From VAZQ01 sp963763365 (lineage in GTDB: Bacteria > Pseudomonadota > Alphaproteobacteria > Rhizobiales > Xanthobacteraceae), in NCBI GenBank assembly GCA_963763365.1, contig CAVXOE010000015.1, positions 124,001 through 188,000 of the forward strand: a stretch of 64,000 nt of DNA. Direction: 5' to 3'. The translations under genes were made by a program, and so were the position numbers. The notes under the pieces were generated by a model. The model ran no database searches and had not been told where the DNA came from. It saw only the letters and a list, made by a program, of their open reading frames with translations. Positions 61,243 through 64,000 of the stretch are shown here, piece by piece. Positions within the stretch are counted from its first letter, which is position 1. The number at the start of each line of letters is the position of its first letter.

Positions 61243-62042
61243 GCGAGACACGCGCCAGCGAACCGCCCGCCTTCCGCCGCGCCCAGCGCTGGCTGCTGCG
61301 CCGCCCGGGCGTCGCGCGCGTCGGCGTGATCGCCGTGCTGTTCGGGCTGTGGGAAATGGCCGGACGCTGGTGGGTCGATCCGATGTTTCTGAGCCCGCCG
61401 TCGGCGGTGCTGGCATCGCTCCACGCCGTATTCGAGACGCGCGGCGTGCCGGCGGCGCTGCAACTCACCTTCTGGGAACTGGCCATCGCCTTCGTGATTT
61501 CCGTGGCGATCGGCCTCGTGGTGGGATTGGCCGTCGGCCTGTCGCGCTTCTCCAACCGCACCTTCATGCCGATCATTCTGCTGATCTACGGCCTGCCGCA
61601 GATCACCATCCTGCCGATCTTCATTCTCTATTTCGGCATCGGTCCGGCCTCCAAGATCGCGTTCGGCGTCACCCATGGGATGTTTCCGATCATGGTGACG
61701 ATCGTGGCCGGCGTGCAGAACATCAAGCCGATCCTCATGGTGGCGGCGCGCTCCATGGGCGCCAGCCAGTGGCAGATCTTCCGCTGGGTGATCTTTCCGC
61801 ACATGATCCCGAGCTTCTTCGCCGGCATGCGGCTCGGGATGACCGGCGTTCTCCTGGGCGTGCTGCTGGCCGAGCTTTACGTCTCCACCACCGGAATCGG
61901 TCACTTCACCACCTTGTTCACGCAGAATTTCGATCCCGCCAAACTGATCGGCCTGATCTCGGTGCTGGCGGCGATGGCGATCGTGCTCAACGAAATCGTG
62001 CGCCGGGCCGAGGTGCACTTTCTGCGCTGGCGGACGAATTGA
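61239..62042 (+). CDS. SsuC-type ABC transporter permease 2
   Basis: A 267-residue permease starting MSETRASEPPAFRRAQRWLL, with FWELAIAFVISVAIGLVVGL, NRTFMPIILLIYGLPQITIL, IKPILMVAARSMGASQWQIF (coupling loop) and LAELYVSTTGIGHFTTLFTQ. It is homologous to but distinct from the preceding permease, so the importer is probably a heterodimer in the membrane. Its ATG overlaps the previous stop. Confidence 0.9.
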   Translation: MSETRASEPPAFRRAQRWLLRRPGVARVGVIAVLFGLWEMAGRWWVDPMFLSPPSAVLASLHAVFETRGVPAALQLTFWELAIAFVISVAIGLVVGLAVGLSRFSNRTFMPIILLIYGLPQITILPIFILYFGIGPASKIAFGVTHGMFPIMVTIVAGVQNIKPILMVAARSMGASQWQIFRWVIFPHMIPSFFAGMRLGMTGVLLGVLLAELYVSTTGIGHFTTLFTQNFDPAKLIGLISVLAAMAIVLNEIVRRAEVHFLRWRTN

Positions 62043-62074
62043 GCGAACGCGCATCGCGCGAAAGGAAGACCGGA

Positions 62075-63064
62075 ATGGCAAAACTGAGACTGACCGTCGC
62101 CTGCGGCGACTACGACATCGTCAAGCCGCTGATCGAGGGCACCGTCCAGGCCGACGGGCTCGATCTGGTCTTCCTCACCGACATGGGGCCGCGCGAGCGC
62201 CACTGGCGCATGGGGCGCAAGCACGAATTCGACGTCTGCGAGGAAAACGTCGGCGCCTACTTCATGGCACGCGACCAGGGCGCGGCATTGACCGCAATCC
62301 CGGTTTTCCTGCATCGCCGCTTCCGCCACGGCTTCGTCTTCGTGAACGCGGGCGCAGGCATCACGTCGCCCAAAGACCTGATCGGCAAGACGGTCGGCGG
62401 CACGAATTTCCAACCGGCGTCCAACATCTGGATGCGCGGCATTCTGGAGGAGCACTACGGCGTTCCGCACCGGAGTATTACCTGGCTGGTCGAGCGCAGC
62501 GAGGACATCGCGTTCACGCCGCCGCCGGACCTGCGGATCGAGATGAACCAATCCTCCAAGACGCTGAGCGACATGCTCGCCGACGGCGACATTCCGGCCA
62601 TGATCTCGCCGACCCTGCCGCGGCCGTTCGTGCAGGGCGACCGGCGCATCGCGCGCCTGTTCGGCGACTACAAGGAGGTCGAGATCGCGTTCTTCCGCGC
62701 GACCGGCATCTTCCCCATCATGCATGTGACGACCGTCAAGCAGGAACTCGTCGATAAGTATCCTTGGGTGCCGACCAATCTGACCAAGGCCTTCGAAGCC
62801 GCCAAGCAACTGGCGTATCGCCGGATCGCCAATCCCCGCATGGCGCCGCTGGTCTTCGTGCGCACCGCCGTCGAGGAGCAGGAGCGGATTTTCGGCAAGG
62901 ACCCATGGGCTTATGGCCTTACGCCGGTCAACCGGAAGAACCTGGAGACCGTCCTGCGCTACACCCATCAACAGGGCATGACCCGCAAGCTGTTGCCGCT
63001 CGATGACCTGTTCGCCGACACCGACCTCGGTGACGCGGTCGGCAGCGTCCCGGAAGAGTTCTAG
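62075..63064 (+). CDS. 4,5-dihydroxyphthalate-decarboxylase-like / periplasmic-binding-fold protein without signal peptide
   Basis: A 329-residue protein starting MAKLRLTVACGDYDIVKPLI at ATG 62075, ten bases after AAGGAAG. RHWRMGRKHEFDVCEENVGA, AIPVFLHRRFRHGFVFVNAG, ITSPKDLIGKTVGGTNFQPA and VPTNLTKAFEAAKQLAYRRI match the family annotated as 4,5-dihydroxyphthalate decarboxylase (Pht5-like), which shares the type-II binding-protein fold. It has no export signal, so a cytosolic enzyme role is likelier than a transport receptor. It is last but one in the operon, 32 bp after permease 2 and 19 bp before an MmgE/PrpD gene. Confidence 0.85.
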   Translation: MAKLRLTVACGDYDIVKPLIEGTVQADGLDLVFLTDMGPRERHWRMGRKHEFDVCEENVGAYFMARDQGAALTAIPVFLHRRFRHGFVFVNAGAGITSPKDLIGKTVGGTNFQPASNIWMRGILEEHYGVPHRSITWLVERSEDIAFTPPPDLRIEMNQSSKTLSDMLADGDIPAMISPTLPRPFVQGDRRIARLFGDYKEVEIAFFRATGIFPIMHVTTVKQELVDKYPWVPTNLTKAFEAAKQLAYRRIANPRMAPLVFVRTAVEEQERIFGKDPWAYGLTPVNRKNLETVLRYTHQQGMTRKLLPLDDLFADTDLGDAVGSVPEEF

Positions 63065-63083
63065 CCCGGCCGGCGGAGCAATC

Positions 63084-64000
63084 ATGACCGCGCTCGAAAC
63101 CATGGGTGCATTCGTTGCGCGCGACATTCGCGGCCGCGTGCCCGAGACGATGCGGGCAACGGCCGAGCTGCATTTGATCGACACCGTCGGCGCCTGGATC
63201 GCCGGATCGCGCACCGCCGAGGGCCGGGCGCTGATTGCGTTTGCTGCGTTGCGCGCCAACGGCAAGATGCCCGACATCGCAACGCCCTGCGCGCTCGCCC
63301 GTCTGAGCGAAGTCGACAACATTCATCTGGCATCGACGACCACGCCGGGCGCGATCGTTATCCCGGCCGCGCTGACCATCGCGGCCACGCAAGCTCAGAC
63401 GAACGGCACGGCTTTGCTCGAAGCCATCGTCGGCGGTCTCGAAGCCATGGTCCGCCTCGGCGCTGCGATCGGCGGACCGAGCGTGCTCTATCGCGGAATC
63501 TGGCCGACCTATTTCGCTGCCCCATTTGGTGCGGCAGCGGCGGCCAGCCGGCTCTACGAGCTCGATGCCGCGCAGACCGCGCACGCGCTCGCCCTGGCGC
63601 TGACTCTCGCGTCGCCCGGCGTCGGACATCACAACGCGGTAACCACGTCGCGCTGGTTCGCGGTCGGCGACGCCGCGCAGCGCGGTCTTTTGGCCGCACA
63701 GGCGGCGCGGAGTGGCTTCACGTCCGACCTCAAGCTTCTGGATGGCGCCTTTCTTTCCGGCATCTACGGCATCACGCCCGACCTCGCCGCCTTCACGGCG
63801 GACCTTGGCAACGGGTTTGCGCTCGTTGAAACGTCATTCAAGCCGTGGTGCGCGGCGCGCCAGACCATGGCCGCGACGCAGGCGCTGATCGAGATCATCG
63901 ACGAGGGCATCCGGCCCGAAGCCATGACCTCGATCGAGGTTCATGTCCCTCCGCCGTACTTCGCCATGATCAATCACGGCGTGATGCCAGGCGACCGCGC
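63084..64000 (+). CDS. MmgE/PrpD-family protein, N-terminal part (cut by the window end)
   Basis: The first 305 residues are present from ATG 63084 (MTALETMGAFVARDIRGRVP), 5 bases after CGGAG; the reading frame is open to the window edge. LIDTVGAWIAGSRTAEGRAL, HLASTTTPGAIVIPAALTIA, WPTYFAAPFGAAAAASRLYE, SRWFAVGDAAQRGLLAAQAA and ETSFKPWCAARQTMAATQAL are characteristic of MmgE/PrpD proteins (2-methylcitrate dehydratase, cis-aconitate decarboxylase and others). The exact substrate is not clear from these residues. It is the last visible gene of the hyuA2 operon. Confidence 0.88.
   Translation, partial: MTALETMGAFVARDIRGRVPETMRATAELHLIDTVGAWIAGSRTAEGRALIAFAALRANGKMPDIATPCALARLSEVDNIHLASTTTPGAIVIPAALTIAATQAQTNGTALLEAIVGGLEAMVRLGAAIGGPSVLYRGIWPTYFAAPFGAAAAASRLYELDAAQTAHALALALTLASPGVGHHNAVTTSRWFAVGDAAQRGLLAAQAARSGFTSDLKLLDGAFLSGIYGITPDLAAFTADLGNGFALVETSFKPWCAARQTMAATQALIEIIDEGIRPEAMTSIEVHVPPPYFAMINHGVMPGDR

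Overview
The window reads as a GC-rich alphaproteobacterial chromosome, most likely Hyphomicrobiales near the Bradyrhizobiaceae/Xanthobacteraceae. The evidence is a GcrA cell-cycle regulator, the gene order phoR-pstSCAB-phoU-phoB / gcrA / argD-argF-hslO / apaG / metZ, four kinds of palindromic intergenic repeat like those of Bradyrhizobium-type genomes, and a large stock of SsuA/NMT1-type and Bug-type solute receptors. The genus cannot be fixed from the sequence alone. No tRNA, rRNA, IS element, prophage or CRISPR array was found.

Region 1 (1-19,020) is a housekeeping backbone: the metZ 3' end, apaG, hslO, argF, argD, gcrA, phoB, phoU, pstB, pstA, pstC, pstS, phoR and a YbhN/LPG-synthase-like membrane protein. 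Two accessory insertions interrupt it. One is opgC plus two SGNH-family genes between metZ and apaG. The other is a stand-alone RelA/SpoT-domain alarmone synthetase, a membrane protein and a DUF1801 protein between apaG and hslO. A textbook Pho box lies upstream of pstS, a perfect 13-bp hairpin lies between pstS and pstC, and argD has a strong sigma-70 promoter followed at once by a terminator-like hairpin.

Region 2 (19,300-33,000) holds scavenging modules: a Tat-exported hydrolase and an orphan ABC receptor, a fluoroacetate-dehalogenase-like enzyme, DedA and small exported proteins, an amidase/ABC importer/hydantoin-racemase-like set, an enoyl-CoA hydratase and a second SsuABC-like importer.

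Region 3 (33,000-49,240) is a catabolic island around a divergent TetR gene. On the minus strand lies hyuA-hyuB-SDR-CoA ligase-hutU; on the plus strand TetR, acyl-CoA dehydrogenase, thiolase and an LLM-class flavin monooxygenase, followed by two divergent Bug receptors and an HpcH/HpaI aldolase. Two perfect TTTACR-N4-YGTAAA dyads and one degenerate copy suggest one local regulon. An isolated urocanase translationally tied to a CoA ligase and a hydantoinase is the most unusual metabolic idea here.

Region 4 (49,240-64,000) contains a Rieske oxygenase, two isocitrate-lyase/PEP-mutase-family enzymes, an ACMSD-like amidohydrolase and a tightly overlapped plus-strand operon: hyuA2-hyuB2-receptor-ATPase-permease-permease-dihydroxyphthalate-decarboxylase-like-MmgE/PrpD (cut by the window end). 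It looks like an importer wired to an ATP-dependent hydantoinase/oxoprolinase.

A caution for every user: at least twelve single-base indels break otherwise well-conserved genes, including pstB (twice) and pstC. They look like sequence errors rather than decay, so affected genes are given here at full corrected extent.
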